Below, piece by piece: positions 27,002 to 36,843 of a stretch of DNA of 64,000 bases (positions are counted from its first letter, which is position 1; each line of letters opens with the position of its first letter). The stretch spans positions 1-64,000 of the forward strand of contig JABHBL010000007.1 in the NCBI GenBank assembly GCA_018673925.1. The letters are read 5' to 3'. The position numbers and the translations under genes are program-made. The stretch comes from Fidelibacterota bacterium. Lineage in GTDB: Bacteria > Fidelibacterota > UBA8477 > JABMPR01. The notes under the pieces were generated by a model. It did not search any database. It was not told the DNA's origin and saw only the letters and a list, made by a program, of their open reading frames with translations.

Positions 27002-28675
27002 CTATTGGATGATATTGTCTACCAGAGTAATCACATCCTGAATATTTGATTGACCATCATCATTGACATCAGCAGCACATAATTCAACATCGGTAGGTGG
27101 AGCACCGTTCCCCAGAATAATAGCTACGAGACGCACCAGATCAGAAACATCAAGACTAGCATCATCATTGATATCACCTGGATCACATGTAGCCAGTGAA
27201 TTTAGTTCAATCGTGTAGTTGGCTCCGTATGTATTCCCTGTAATTTGCGTGACAACGGGAATCAAGGCAGCCATGCTGGCATCCCTGACATCCAATATGA
27301 TGGATCCATTATTATTACCATCCAAATCAATGGTACCCCAATCAACTGTATTATCATCCTGGCGAATAGCCCACATTGCAGACATTTGCACCCCATCCTG
27401 GCCGTCAAAATCAATCTCCAGACCAAGCTGTCCCTGTGTGTTCAAGCGGATCATTTTTGATCCTAAATTTTCGATGCCCGTCACACTCGAGGTTACGGGA
27501 TAGCTATTATGTGTAAAAGCCAAGGCCGCAGTTGGATACCCATTGATTCCAGCATCATCATAGCCAAATTGACTCATACCATCTGCCATTACTGCCCGAG
27601 AGCCTGTGAAAAAATTCCAGACAACATATTCACCAAAGGCTTCCTGGAGTGAGCTGCCATATTGGGTTAATGCCTGTCCATAGCTCTCCATAACATTCTG
27701 AGTGGTATGGGTCTGGCGCCAGTTCCAGAAATATTCCAGGATAGGTGCCTGGTTATACGAATTGGCATCAAACCTCTGATGCATAAAATCTTCCCAGGCA
27801 TAATCTTCATAGGAACCTGTACCGCCATGATCAAGACCCCAATGTGGATGTGAGTAAGGATCACCAGAACCCATGAAATTGAGCATGGAATCGTTGACAT
27901 AATCATAGACAAATTCTTCAGCCCATGTTGCATCCAGTTCCACCCAACCCCCTTCGGACCAGCTGGATTCTGAGCGCTGACTTGCATGTTTAAATTCGTG
28001 GGCACATGTGACCTTCATGGCACCTTTCACATTGCCGTCTGGATCCTGATTGGCTCCAAAGCCGATATATGAATTATGCAAAACCAGGCGTGTAAGTTCT
28101 GAACCGTCAACGCCACTTGTAGTACAATATCCATAGGGACCCATATTCTCGAATGTGACGTTATAGTAGCCATCACCACCCACGTGATTTGGTCCTGCAA
28201 ATCCAGCACTATCAACTTCCTGAGCCCAGGTATAATCCAGGTAAGTGGCAGCCCATTCTACGAAATCAGGAACACCACTCACATCTGAATCTGTGGCTGG
28301 TACTGCATTTGCACCCGAAGTTGCATAGTCAAAGGAAAAATGTCCACCAGGACTGATATAGATGTCACGTAGACCGTCAACACTGGGCTGAAGTAGGCCT
28401 TCAATGATATCGATGGTGGCTTGGGCCAATTCAGGTTGCAATGCTTCATACTCAATTAAAATAGGAGTTCCGCATTTAAGTGCTCCAGTCTCAATGGCCT
28501 GGAAGCGGGGATCAAGGAGCTCTGGTTCCAGCATGGCATAAACTTTATTCAAAATTCTCTCATCCTGAGTCAACTCACCTCGATTAAAAGCTTCCTCGAT
28601 GGCGGTCAACGTGGTTGAGGCCAAAAGATTTCCTGATACCAGTAATGAGGTAATAATTAATAATCTATTTAACAT
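27002..28675 (-). CDS. Secreted metalloprotease-like protein with C-terminal dockerin (MXAN_6640-like)
   Basis: A 557-residue secreted protein with a signal peptide (MLNRLLIITSLLVSGNLLA). A zinc-protease signature HEFKH lies at residues 226-230. The middle matches the MXAN_6640 putative metalloprotease layout (YAWEDFMHQRF, GSSLQEAFGEYVVWNFF). The last ~60 residues form a type I dockerin with two Ca-binding repeats: DINDDASLDVSDLV and DVNDDGQSNIQDVI. The dockerin would attach it to a cohesin-bearing surface protein, but no cohesin is in the window. It appears monocistronic. Confidence 0.85.
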   Translation of the reverse strand: MLNRLLIITSLLVSGNLLASTTLTAIEEAFNRGELTQDERILNKVYAMLEPELLDPRFQAIETGALKCGTPILIEYEALQPELAQATIDIIEGLLQPSVDGLRDIYISPGGHFSFDYATSGANAVPATDSDVSGVPDFVEWAATYLDYTWAQEVDSAGFAGPNHVGGDGYYNVTFENMGPYGYCTTSGVDGSELTRLVLHNSYIGFGANQDPDGNVKGAMKVTCAHEFKHASQRSESSWSEGGWVELDATWAEEFVYDYVNDSMLNFMGSGDPYSHPHWGLDHGGTGSYEDYAWEDFMHQRFDANSYNQAPILEYFWNWRQTHTTQNVMESYGQALTQYGSSLQEAFGEYVVWNFFTGSRAVMADGMSQFGYDDAGINGYPTAALAFTHNSYPVTSSVTGIENLGSKMIRLNTQGQLGLEIDFDGQDGVQMSAMWAIRQDDNTVDWGTIDLDGNNNGSIILDVRDASMAALIPVVTQITGNTYGANYTIELNSLATCDPGDINDDASLDVSDLVRLVAIILGNGAPPTDVELCAADVNDDGQSNIQDVITLVDNIIQ

Positions 28676-28822
28676 TCGTAGCTCCTAAGTATGATTCCAT
28701 TTTAGAACTGCAAGATAACCTGGCCTGTTGTGAAGTCAAAATATTTGAGATCACGAAAGATTGACGATCTTTGGTTTATAGGCAGTCAATTGGAATGTTC
28801 GTTTACCCTGGGAGAAAGGGTG

Positions 28823-29578
28823 TTATTTCTTCAGACGTTTTAAGACCACGGCCTTGGGAAACTTACCAAATTGAGCCTTGCTATAAGTGCCATCTCGCTC
28901 CACCCAGAGCATGAACTGTGTTCCTTCGCTGGCAATGACATCCATGAGGATATCATTTTTATCCATGACCCTGTCACCTCCTACATAGTGAAGATCGGTC
29001 TGGATTAATACCTGAGAATGTTCGAGTTTTATGTCAGGATGTGGTTGGGTTACAGTATAGCGGGTAGCCGTGGCATTCCAAATTTCACCATCAATAAAGA
29101 CCTTCAGATCTCTTGGAAAAAAGTCTGGAGTATTAGCCTGGGACGCCAGGAAATGGGTTGCCGAGAATACGGTAAATGCCTCATCTGGAAAGGATCTGAA
29201 TGCTCCGTTTGAATATTCCACACTCAGACCATCAGCGGACCGATTTGCTTCCAGTAGAAAATTCAATGAGCCCTCTGAGACTTTTTTTGACCAGGAGAGA
29301 GGTTCATAGCTCACTTTATCGAAATGAACACGGTAAATATTGTGGATGGGGTGAAAGTAGGCGATAAAGGGTTTGAGCTGATTGTCGTAGGTAATCTGAA
29401 CCGTGCTATCCAGATCTTCCCAGGTCAAGGTCATATTTAGCAGTCTAATACCCATATAAGATGCCTCATAGGGGATGACTGTCACATCACCAGCTAGACT
29501 TCCGGTATTGAAACCTGCCATAAGGAGAATAGCCATGAGGAATCGCCTCAACGGCTTCACAAGATCGATGCCTCTCAT
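28823..29578 (-). CDS. DUF3108-family secreted protein
   Basis: About 251 residues, beginning MRGIDLVKPLRRFLMAILLM with an export signal ending near SLAG. The body (PYEASYMGIRLLNMTLTWED, GEIWNATATRYTV) matches DUF3108 proteins, predicted beta-rich periplasmic proteins of unknown role. The ATG at 29578 overlaps the stop of the upstream glycosyltransferase (ATGA), which argues for this start over an in-frame ATG 72 bases earlier and for translational coupling. The linkage suggests a shared role in envelope glycan or lipid assembly. Confidence 0.75.
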   Translation of the reverse strand: MRGIDLVKPLRRFLMAILLMAGFNTGSLAGDVTVIPYEASYMGIRLLNMTLTWEDLDSTVQITYDNQLKPFIAYFHPIHNIYRVHFDKVSYEPLSWSKKVSEGSLNFLLEANRSADGLSVEYSNGAFRSFPDEAFTVFSATHFLASQANTPDFFPRDLKVFIDGEIWNATATRYTVTQPHPDIKLEHSQVLIQTDLHYVGGDRVMDKNDILMDVIASEGTQFMLWVERDGTYSKAQFGKFPKAVVLKRLKK

Positions 29579-30675
29579 TTCCAGGGCACCTTGCCAATGA
29601 GGCCTGAGATACCCATTACAGGGATGTAGAGGGGTTGGAACATAAACCACAGCAGAAATACTCCTATATCAGCCAATCGATTCATTTTTTGAAGACCAAT
29701 CAAGAGAATGGTGATTTCGAGACAAAATTTTAGGACAACAATCAAAAGAAACAATGGAGACACCTGCAGACTCAATAGTTGCAGCAGAATTGAAGTGTTT
29801 AATACAAAAGCTGAGGCAAGAAAGACGAAGAAGAGTGGATCCTTGCGGTGGAGTCCTCGCGAATCAGATGCCCACCTTTTTCTCTGTCGATAAAAGGCTC
29901 CCAGGGAATCAGCTGGAGCAGTCGTTACAAAGCTTTTTGGATTCCAGGAGAATTTTGCCCTGACACCCCTAAGCTTGCCGATCTTTTGGACGAGGTAAAA
30001 GTCATCGCCAATGCTCTGGTTTGGATCTCCATTAAATCCACCAATTGCGGTGAAATGAATCCGCTTAAAGGCCAGGTTCTGTCCTGACCCACTCCAGGCT
30101 TTCCCATGCTGCATCATCCCAGCATTGGTCATCATGATTCCTAAAAAGTCTAGGGCCTGATAAACAGCAAAAATGGATCTATCTCTGACGCTGGAGAAAC
30201 CAACGACGATACCTGTATCCTCATCGAATTCTGATACTATGGAGCTAATCCAATCAGGACCCATACGACAGTCGGCGTCTGTTTCAATAAGTATGGATGC
30301 AGTTGTGTTTTTAATGCATTGAGTGAGGGCATTTTTCTTACCCGTCATCTCAGAAGACTCTTCTACAATTCGAATTGCAGTAAATTGAGGATGTGCTTTA
30401 CTAAACTTGTGAATGATACTCCATGTATCATCGAGGGATCGATCATCAGCAATAATGAAAGAATGCTCTCCCTCATATTTTTGAGCAAGCAGATCATCCA
30501 GGAGATCAGGAAGGTTGTGGGCCTCATCACGGGCTGCAACGATCACAGCTACTCGAGGTAAATTATTAGACGGAGTTGTCGGTCTGGCTTTCCGAAGACC
30601 GAGGATCATGATTACCACAAATGTGAAATAAGGAATAGCCCCGAGAATCAGCAGAAATCCTATAAAGAGGAGCAT
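29575..30675 (-). CDS. Membrane-bound family 2 glycosyltransferase
   Basis: A 366-residue processive-type GT2. An N-terminal membrane segment (LLFIGFLLILGAIPYFTFVV) precedes the catalytic domain with VAVIVAARDEAHNLPDLL, IIADDRSLDDTW and the metal-binding ETDADCRMG. QRKRWASDSRG gives the QxxRW motif of membrane GT2s. Two to three C-terminal membrane helices follow. The polymer or lipid it builds is unknown. It is coupled to the DUF3108 gene and lies 5 bases after mgtE. Confidence 0.9.
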   Translation of the reverse strand: MLLFIGFLLILGAIPYFTFVVIMILGLRKARPTTPSNNLPRVAVIVAARDEAHNLPDLLDDLLAQKYEGEHSFIIADDRSLDDTWSIIHKFSKAHPQFTAIRIVEESSEMTGKKNALTQCIKNTTASILIETDADCRMGPDWISSIVSEFDEDTGIVVGFSSVRDRSIFAVYQALDFLGIMMTNAGMMQHGKAWSGSGQNLAFKRIHFTAIGGFNGDPNQSIGDDFYLVQKIGKLRGVRAKFSWNPKSFVTTAPADSLGAFYRQRKRWASDSRGLHRKDPLFFVFLASAFVLNTSILLQLLSLQVSPLFLLIVVLKFCLEITILLIGLQKMNRLADIGVFLLWFMFQPLYIPVMGISGLIGKVPWK

Positions 30676-30680
30676 TGATT

Positions 30681-32054
30681 TTAGAGTATAAAAAATCCGG
30701 CAACGATGAAGTAAACGACCACACCAAGGATATCAACAGAGGTGGTAACAAAGGGGCCTGTTGCTACGGCTGGATCCAGATTAATTCGATGTAGAAGCAC
30801 CGGAACCAGGGCACCCACAAAGGCTGCAGTTGCCATGGATAAAATAATACCCAGCCCCACGGTCACACCCAATTCAATCGATGTCATTACACCAACATCC
30901 ATATAGCCAATAAAACTTAATAAATACCCCGCGCCACCCAGGAGTAATCCATAAAGTCCACCCAACAGAAAACCCACCTGCAATTCTTTAAAAACCAGTT
31001 TGAGGGCATTGGTGGTAGAAACACGTCCTGTGGCGATTCCGCGCACTATTATGGTCGCTGTTTGAGTTCCAACGTTGCCTGCCATACCGATAATAATGGG
31101 TAAAAATGCCATCAAAGCAAGCACCTGCCCCAGGGTTTCCTCGTAGGTCGTAATTATACTGGCAACCAGCATGCCACCCATCCAACTGGCAAACAACCAG
31201 GGGACACGCGTCTTGGCATTTGAGAATGCGCTTTTCATGAGAATATCACGGTCGCGACCAGCTCCAGCCATCTGTAGGAAGTCTTCGGTGGCTTCTTCAC
31301 GAATAACATCAATGACATCATCGACAGTAATAATACCCATGAGTTTATTGGCATCATCCACAACAGGGACAGCCAGAATATTGTATCGCGAGACGATCTG
31401 GGCTACTTCCTCCTGATCAGTCAGTGGATTCACAGAATGGACCCGGACGATCATCATCTCGCTAAGCTTTTTCTTTGGTTTTGAAGTAATCAAATCACGT
31501 AAGGATATGACACCTACAAGATGTTGACGATCATCTACCACGTAGAGGTAGAATACCATCTCTTGTTCATCCTGATTCTGAATAGAGGCAATGGCCTCCC
31601 CTACAGTAATATCTTCATGTAGGGCAAAAACATCTGGAATCATCAAGCCACCAGCTGAGTTCTCAGGATACGCCATGAGCGTTTCCATCTCCTCGGACTC
31701 ACTGGATTTAAGACGATTTAGAATATCCTCAGCTAATTCTTCAGGGAGTAATTGCAGAATATCAGCCTCATCATCAGGTGACATGGCTTTCATCAGCATC
31801 ATGGTTTTTTCAATGGGAAATTCTGTAATTAGCTCCTCGATGAGGTGCTCATCCATCTCAGACATAACTGCTGCTGCATGATCTACATCAGCAATGGTTA
31901 AAAAAGCCTCATTGCGCTCTTCGGGAGATATGTGACGAAAGATCAAAGCTAATTCAGCGGCGTGCATCTTGGCCAGCATATTCTCAAGATTGCTCTTAGC
32001 ATGGCGACGAAGCAGTCGTCTTACGGTGTCAATATGGAGGTGTAGATCTTTCAT
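30681..32054 (-). CDS. mgtE: Magnesium transporter MgtE
   Basis: A 457-residue MgtE. It has the N-terminal helical Mg-sensing domain (LLPEELAEDILNRLKSSE), a pair of CBS domains (VGVISLRDLITSKPKKKLSEM, split across the two), and a C-terminal pore domain of five membrane helices including MAGNVGTQTATIIVRGIATG, the conserved selectivity segment. It imports Mg2+ as a gated channel. It is divergent from the cysteine desulfurase, with about 155 bases between, and no Mg riboswitch is evident there. Confidence 0.95.
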   Translation of the reverse strand: MKDLHLHIDTVRRLLRRHAKSNLENMLAKMHAAELALIFRHISPEERNEAFLTIADVDHAAAVMSEMDEHLIEELITEFPIEKTMMLMKAMSPDDEADILQLLPEELAEDILNRLKSSESEEMETLMAYPENSAGGLMIPDVFALHEDITVGEAIASIQNQDEQEMVFYLYVVDDRQHLVGVISLRDLITSKPKKKLSEMMIVRVHSVNPLTDQEEVAQIVSRYNILAVPVVDDANKLMGIITVDDVIDVIREEATEDFLQMAGAGRDRDILMKSAFSNAKTRVPWLFASWMGGMLVASIITTYEETLGQVLALMAFLPIIIGMAGNVGTQTATIIVRGIATGRVSTTNALKLVFKELQVGFLLGGLYGLLLGGAGYLLSFIGYMDVGVMTSIELGVTVGLGIILSMATAAFVGALVPVLLHRINLDPAVATGPFVTTSVDILGVVVYFIVAGFFIL

Positions 32055-32209
32055 TTCAGTGCCTTGAAATTAAGCGGGATTAAAGTTTAAAGAAGCAGGA
32101 AAACGAGGATCGAGGAATTCTTGCCAGTTCTAATTGATCAATATTTTTCTCCATGAGGAAGCATTCATTCTTTATTCCCTCAGGCCCCCCTTTCAACTAT
32201 GTTCAGACG

Positions 32210-33364
32210 ATGAAAAGAAGTAGCACCATATATCTGGATCATGCATCTGGGACCAATCTGCTCCCGGGAGTAAAAGACCGCATCTCGGATTGGCTTGAAT
32301 CAGGTATGGCAAATCCCTCCAGCATTCATCAGGAAGGTCGTCGTTCGGCTGCAGACCTGGATGAGGCTCGTACAGGTATAGCTGAAGTGCTGGGATGTAA
32401 ACCCAGTGAAATTCTGTTTACCTCAGGAGCTACTGAGGCCAACAACCTGGTCATTCTGGGTAGCGCAGAAGCGTTGAGGGATAAAGGCCGGCATGTCATC
32501 ACCTGTGCAACTGAGCATCCCTCAGTTTTGGAGAGCCATAAAGCACTTGAGAAAAAGGGGTTTCAGGTCACTTATCTCGCTGTCGATAAAAATGGCGATG
32601 TTGACCCCGAGGAATTCCGTGACAGTATCACCGATGACACAATTATGGCCAGTTTTATGTGGGTGAACAATGAGTCCGGACTCATGCATCCCATTGAAAA
32701 TCTTGCTCAAATAGCCCGTGAGCGGGGTATCAGATTTCATTGTGATGCAGTACAGGCATTTGGTCATATCCCCATACAGATGCAAAACTCAGGAATAGAC
32801 TCCCTGGCTCTTTCGGGACACAAGCTAGGAGCTCCGGCAGGTATAGGCGTCCTCTATTTGCGAAAAGGTCGTACCATCTCCAGAACTAGTTTTGGTGGAA
32901 GTCAGGAACAAAATGTGCGAGCTGGTACCCCAAATCATATAGGTGCAATATCAATTGCCAAGGCGATTAAGTACCATGCAGCTCATCTTGATGTGAATAC
33001 TAAAAAGTATGTCGAGCTATTAACACATCTTCAAGGGCAACTGAAAGCTTTACCCGGTATTCAGATCAATCGTGATGGTCATCAATACACACCGAACATT
33101 TTGAGTTGCTCATTCAGACAGGTTGATGGTGAGGCACTTTTTATAAGACTGGATATGAGCAATATTGCTGTCTCAAATGGGGCTGCCTGCAGTTCAGGGT
33201 CACAAGCACCATCACATGTGCTGACTGCCCTTGGTTTTGATGAAAATCTGGCTCAGGCGAGCTTGCGCATTTCCATGGGAATAGATACAACCAAACATGA
33301 AATAGATGACTTCTGCAGAGAGCTCGAGCAGATCGTCACTTCAATATATAGAGAACCAAAATAA
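32210..33364 (+). CDS. iscS: Cysteine desulfurase (NifS/IscS type)
   Basis: About 384 residues of a PLP-dependent class V aminotransferase fold. It shows IYLDHASGTNLLP at the N-terminus, the PLP lysine in SGHKLGAPAG, and the sulfur-carrying cysteine in NGAACSSGSQAPSH. It extracts sulfur from cysteine as a persulfide. The stop overlaps the ATG of mnmA by one base, so it most likely supplies sulfur for tRNA thiolation; it may also serve Fe-S assembly. An in-frame ATG 57 bases earlier gives an unconserved tail and is less likely. Confidence 0.93.
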   Translation: MKRSSTIYLDHASGTNLLPGVKDRISDWLESGMANPSSIHQEGRRSAADLDEARTGIAEVLGCKPSEILFTSGATEANNLVILGSAEALRDKGRHVITCATEHPSVLESHKALEKKGFQVTYLAVDKNGDVDPEEFRDSITDDTIMASFMWVNNESGLMHPIENLAQIARERGIRFHCDAVQAFGHIPIQMQNSGIDSLALSGHKLGAPAGIGVLYLRKGRTISRTSFGGSQEQNVRAGTPNHIGAISIAKAIKYHAAHLDVNTKKYVELLTHLQGQLKALPGIQINRDGHQYTPNILSCSFRQVDGEALFIRLDMSNIAVSNGAACSSGSQAPSHVLTALGFDENLAQASLRISMGIDTTKHEIDDFCRELEQIVTSIYREPK

Positions 33365-34467
33365 TGGAATCAAAAGATAAAAAAGTGGTCATCGCCATGA
33401 GTGGTGGTGTGGACAGTTCCCTGGCAGCTAGATTACTAGTGGATCAGGGTTACGATGTCATGGGTGTCACCATGAAGCTATGGGGCTATATCGACACCGG
33501 TGGTCGACCTACCCACGATAGCAATTGCTGTTCACTGGATGATATCAACAACGCCAAAGCTGAGTGTGCCTCTTTGGGTATCCCCCACTATACACTGGAT
33601 ATGTCAGCCGAATTTAAGGAAATTGTGATTCAGAATTTTGTATCTGAATACAAGGCAGGCCGAACACCCAACCCATGTATCATATGCAATACTGAAATCA
33701 AATGGCATGCGCTCCTGAACAAGCTTGATGATCTGGGAGTTCAATATCTTGCAACAGGACATTATGCCAGGAAAGTAAAGCACGAAGCCTCTGGAAAATG
33801 GGTAGTGGGTCGAGGCAAAGATCAAGTTAAAGATCAATCATATGTGCTCTGGGGTATTCGCCCTGAAGAGCTTGATCGGACTCTTTTCCCTCTCGGTGAT
33901 CTCTCCAAACAGGAAGTTCGTGAGCAGGCCGCCAAAGCTGACATGAGAACCGCTGATACTCCAGAAAGCATGGAAATATGTTTTGTGCCGGACAATGATT
34001 ATAGACGATTCCTTTCCGAGCAGTATCCAGAAGTTATCGAGGCTGCCCCAAAGGGGGAGTTTGTTGACTCTACAGGTGAGGTCATTGGTGAGCACCAGGG
34101 GATTCACAATTACACAGTAGGTCAGCGCAAAGGGCTAGGCCTGGCCACTGGCGAACGCATTTTTGTAAACAAGATTGATGTCGAATCCAACACGGTCCAT
34201 GTGGGGAGTAAAGCAGATGCTGAAGCAACCAACTTTACCGTGAATTCATGTAATTGGCTCGTCCCTGAAGCATTCATTTTTGACCAAAAACTTGATGTAC
34301 AGATCCGCTATAATAGTGCAGCCAAACCTGCCAGGATTTCACGTATATCAGATGATGAGGTTCAAGTCATCTTTGAGACACCGGAAAACGCCATTACACC
34401 AGGTCAGTCTGCAGTCTTTTTTCAGGGTGAAGCTGTGGTGGGTGGTGGTATCATCAATTCAGTTTAA
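33364..34467 (+). CDS. mnmA: tRNA-specific 2-thiouridylase
   Basis: A 367-residue MnmA. AMSGGVDSSLAARLL is the ATP-pyrophosphatase P-loop, NPCIICNTEIK holds the first catalytic cysteine, and the second lies in MEICFVPDNDYRRFL. The C-terminal beta-barrel starts at GLGLATGERIFV. It adds sulfur at C2 of wobble uridine in Lys, Glu and Gln tRNAs. It overlaps the cysteine desulfurase by one base, a natural sulfur-donor pair. Confidence 0.96.
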   Translation: MESKDKKVVIAMSGGVDSSLAARLLVDQGYDVMGVTMKLWGYIDTGGRPTHDSNCCSLDDINNAKAECASLGIPHYTLDMSAEFKEIVIQNFVSEYKAGRTPNPCIICNTEIKWHALLNKLDDLGVQYLATGHYARKVKHEASGKWVVGRGKDQVKDQSYVLWGIRPEELDRTLFPLGDLSKQEVREQAAKADMRTADTPESMEICFVPDNDYRRFLSEQYPEVIEAAPKGEFVDSTGEVIGEHQGIHNYTVGQRKGLGLATGERIFVNKIDVESNTVHVGSKADAEATNFTVNSCNWLVPEAFIFDQKLDVQIRYNSAAKPARISRISDDEVQVIFETPENAITPGQSAVFFQGEAVVGGGIINSV

Positions 34468-34526
34468 AGATTGAATTCCATACCACTTTAATGTATGTCT
34501 CTTAAATTGAAACAAGATAAAATTGG

Positions 34527-35285
34527 ATGGATATGAATATGTCTCAAGAATTAGCAGTAGTTATCATGGCGGCGGGTAAAGGTACTCGCATGAAGCGCGA
34601 TGATCTCCCCAAGGTATGCAATCTCATCTTAGGTAAACCGCTGATCCAGTATGTTGTGGATCAGGCCAAGAGTTTATCTGCTACAAAAATTATCTGCATC
34701 GTTGGACATAAACAGGAAATTGTGCGAGAAGTCCTCGAAGCAGAACCTGTTCTTTTTGCTGAACAGCTCCAACAATTAGGAACCGGTCATGCTGTGCTTC
34801 AAACGGCTGAACTTCTCACCGATTTTGACGGCGATATCATCGTTTTATCTGGAGATGTCCCTCTTTTAAAAGAGAGCACACTTCGAGCATTACTGGCTAA
34901 ACATCACTCCGGTAATTTTGCGGCAACCGTACTAACTGCCATTGCAGAAAATCCCACTGGATATGGACGGGTTGTCCGCACCTCAGAAGATTACTTCGAT
35001 CAGGTCGTGGAACACAAGGACGCCAGTGAAAAACAACTTAGCATCGCTGAAATTAATTCTGGCATCTATGTCTTTGATGGCCAAAAGCTCTTCGCTGAAT
35101 TAAACAAAGTGGGGAATAGCAACGCTCAGGGCGAATATTATCTACCCGATGTACTACCCCTTTTACAAAAATCAGGTGCAAAGGTAGGGGTTGAAATCTG
35201 CGAAACTTTTTCTGAAATTCAGGGTATCAACACTGTAGACGAATTAAAAACAGTGGAAGCGAAGATTTTAGCCTCGCAGGAGTGA
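34527..35285 (+). CDS. GlmU-like NTP transferase lacking the acetyltransferase domain
   Basis: A 252-residue nucleotidyltransferase matching the uridylyltransferase half of GlmU: VVIMAAGKGTRMKRDDLPKV, the EQLQQLGTGHAV loop and VLSGDVPLLKEST. The left-handed beta-helix acetyltransferase half is absent, so it would make UDP-GlcNAc only if acetylation is done elsewhere. Another pyrophosphorylase role is possible. A downstream ATG four codons in is an alternative start. The next gene begins 3 bases later. Confidence 0.87.
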   Translation: MDMNMSQELAVVIMAAGKGTRMKRDDLPKVCNLILGKPLIQYVVDQAKSLSATKIICIVGHKQEIVREVLEAEPVLFAEQLQQLGTGHAVLQTAELLTDFDGDIIVLSGDVPLLKESTLRALLAKHHSGNFAATVLTAIAENPTGYGRVVRTSEDYFDQVVEHKDASEKQLSIAEINSGIYVFDGQKLFAELNKVGNSNAQGEYYLPDVLPLLQKSGAKVGVEICETFSEIQGINTVDELKTVEAKILASQE

Positions 35286-35288
35286 CCC

Positions 35289-35792
35289 ATGAACGTTGTT
35301 AAAAGACCATATATTACTGCCATATTTATCATAATTTTGATATTTCCCCTATTGGTTCAAGCTCAATTCAAAGCCGAGATTCCAAACATTCCTGGTTTGA
35401 ATACTCGGACCGCAAATGGTTCTCCCTCCTTTTTTGGGATTGATCTGGCTGACCTCAATTTTCAGCACAGCTACTCAATGCAGGTAAGTTCCTTTGGCAA
35501 TGATGCTGTGGCTATGGGTCTTCTCAAGACAAGTTTCGAGTATACCATTAATCCACAGGTGAGTTTCCAGGGATCTGTTGGTCTGATGCACTCACCCTTT
35601 TCAAGCATTACACCCATGGGTGAGCAGTATTCATTTCTAAATGGATTCAGTGCTGATAATATTTTCTATAGTGGTGAAGTAACATACAAACCCAAAGAAA
35701 ATATGTCCTTCCAGATTGGATTTAGCAGAATGCCGGTAAACACCTATAATCGATATTATTCACCCTACCCTTACAGACGATTGGGATACTAA
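35289..35792 (+). CDS. Small secreted/outer-membrane protein of unknown function
   Basis: A 167-residue protein with a signal peptide (YITAIFIIILIFPLLVQAQ). The mature part is rich in Gly, Ser and aromatic residues in alternating strands (FQGSVGLMHSPFSS, NMSFQIGFSRMPVNT), consistent with a small beta-barrel. I do not recognise a family. It lies between the NTP transferase and the LytR_C protein with spacings of 3 and 6 bases, so it is part of the same operon. Confidence 0.7.
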   Translation: MNVVKRPYITAIFIIILIFPLLVQAQFKAEIPNIPGLNTRTANGSPSFFGIDLADLNFQHSYSMQVSSFGNDAVAMGLLKTSFEYTINPQVSFQGSVGLMHSPFSSITPMGEQYSFLNGFSADNIFYSGEVTYKPKENMSFQIGFSRMPVNTYNRYYSPYPYRRLGY

Positions 35793-35798
35793 TTTTTC

Positions 35799-36365
35799 AT
35801 GGCTAAAGTCCTTAACAGCAAATCTTCTAAACAGTCCAGACGAGCAACCAAAAAAAATCGGAAAAAACGACCAGCCCAATCTGCAGATATGCTGGTAAAT
35901 GTGTTGATGCTGGCACTTTCAGTGCTAGTGCTGACCTTTATCTGGTCATTCTGGAATCGTCACACCAACAACCGGAATGTAGCTGAAGAGATGCGCTACT
36001 ATGCTGAGATACCTGAAGAAGCCACTCCTGAGACTCTGATTGCCAAACAAAAATATACCAAGGTCAGTGTTGAAATCCTCAATGGGTGTGGTATTGGTGG
36101 TGTTGCTGCCCTTTATAAAGACATCGTACATGAAAAAACCTTTGATGTTTTGAATACGGAAAATGCCGCTCATTTCCACTATGAAAATACGCTTATCATT
36201 GCCAGAACTGACAATATCGATGCAGCATTCAAACTCGCTGAAGAATTGGGGATCAGTCGGGAACATGTAAGTCTGGAAACCGATGCCAGTCTCTCAGTGG
36301 ATATCACCATGATAATTGGTCACGACTATAAGTCGGTACCAGCCTATAAAGAGAAAAAGTCGTAA
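35799..36365 (+). CDS. Membrane-anchored LytR C-terminal-domain protein
   Basis: A 188-residue protein with a Lys/Arg-rich cytoplasmic head, one membrane helix (MLVNVLMLALSVLVLTFIW) and an extracytoplasmic LytR_C domain (VSVEILNGCGIGGVAALYKD, then FDVLNTENA). LytR_C domains accompany cell-wall and envelope proteins. It precedes rsfS by ~57 bases, as often seen in FCB-group genomes, but its job is unknown. Confidence 0.8.
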   Translation: MAKVLNSKSSKQSRRATKKNRKKRPAQSADMLVNVLMLALSVLVLTFIWSFWNRHTNNRNVAEEMRYYAEIPEEATPETLIAKQKYTKVSVEILNGCGIGGVAALYKDIVHEKTFDVLNTENAAHFHYENTLIIARTDNIDAAFKLAEELGISREHVSLETDASLSVDITMIIGHDYKSVPAYKEKKS

Positions 36366-36422
36366 GTATTGCCCTTGTGCTCCCTAGCCCAGCCCTCATT
36401 AATCAAAAAATTGAAATGATCT

Positions 36423-36824
36423 ATGCCTGATAATTACTCAGATTCAAAGCAACTCGCTTTTGAGATAGGTGACCTTGCCCTTCAGAAAAAAGCAAATCGT
36501 GTGAAAATACTGGATGTCCACAAAATTACCTCAATGACTGATTTTTTTGTGATTTGCTCTGGTGGTTCAGATGTTCAGGTGAAGGCAATAACGGATCATA
36601 TCGAGGATGAAATTGCAGCGGTAGAACGACCTTTTAACAAGGAAGGCTATGATACACGTGAATGGATCCTCCTTGATTACATCAACGTGGTCGTCCATGT
36701 TTTCCATGAAGCCAGTCGTGATTTTTATGACCTCGAGCGTCTCTGGATTGATGCTGAGATCACCGAGCTCAATGAAGATGAGAATGCCCCCAGTGCAGAA
36801 ACACCCCTCTTCGATAATCTATAA
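36423..36824 (+). CDS. rsfS: Ribosomal silencing factor RsfS
   Basis: A 133-residue RsfS/Iojap protein. The core pattern KITSMTDFFVICSGGSDVQVKA is split here as KITSMTDFFVICSGG and DVQVKAITDHIED, followed by EGYDTREWILLDYINVVVH and the YDLERLW end motif. It binds L14 on the 50S subunit and blocks subunit joining in starvation. It lies 19 bases before the argS ATG. Confidence 0.95.
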   Translation: MPDNYSDSKQLAFEIGDLALQKKANRVKILDVHKITSMTDFFVICSGGSDVQVKAITDHIEDEIAAVERPFNKEGYDTREWILLDYINVVVHVFHEASRDFYDLERLWIDAEITELNEDENAPSAETPLFDNL

Positions 36825-36843
36825 GAATTGATTGAATCCAAAT

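Noticed and set aside
32055-32209. Magnesium riboswitch (M-box) upstream of mgtE
   Set aside because: Only about 155 bases separate mgtE from the divergent gene and no M-box-like core was recognised.
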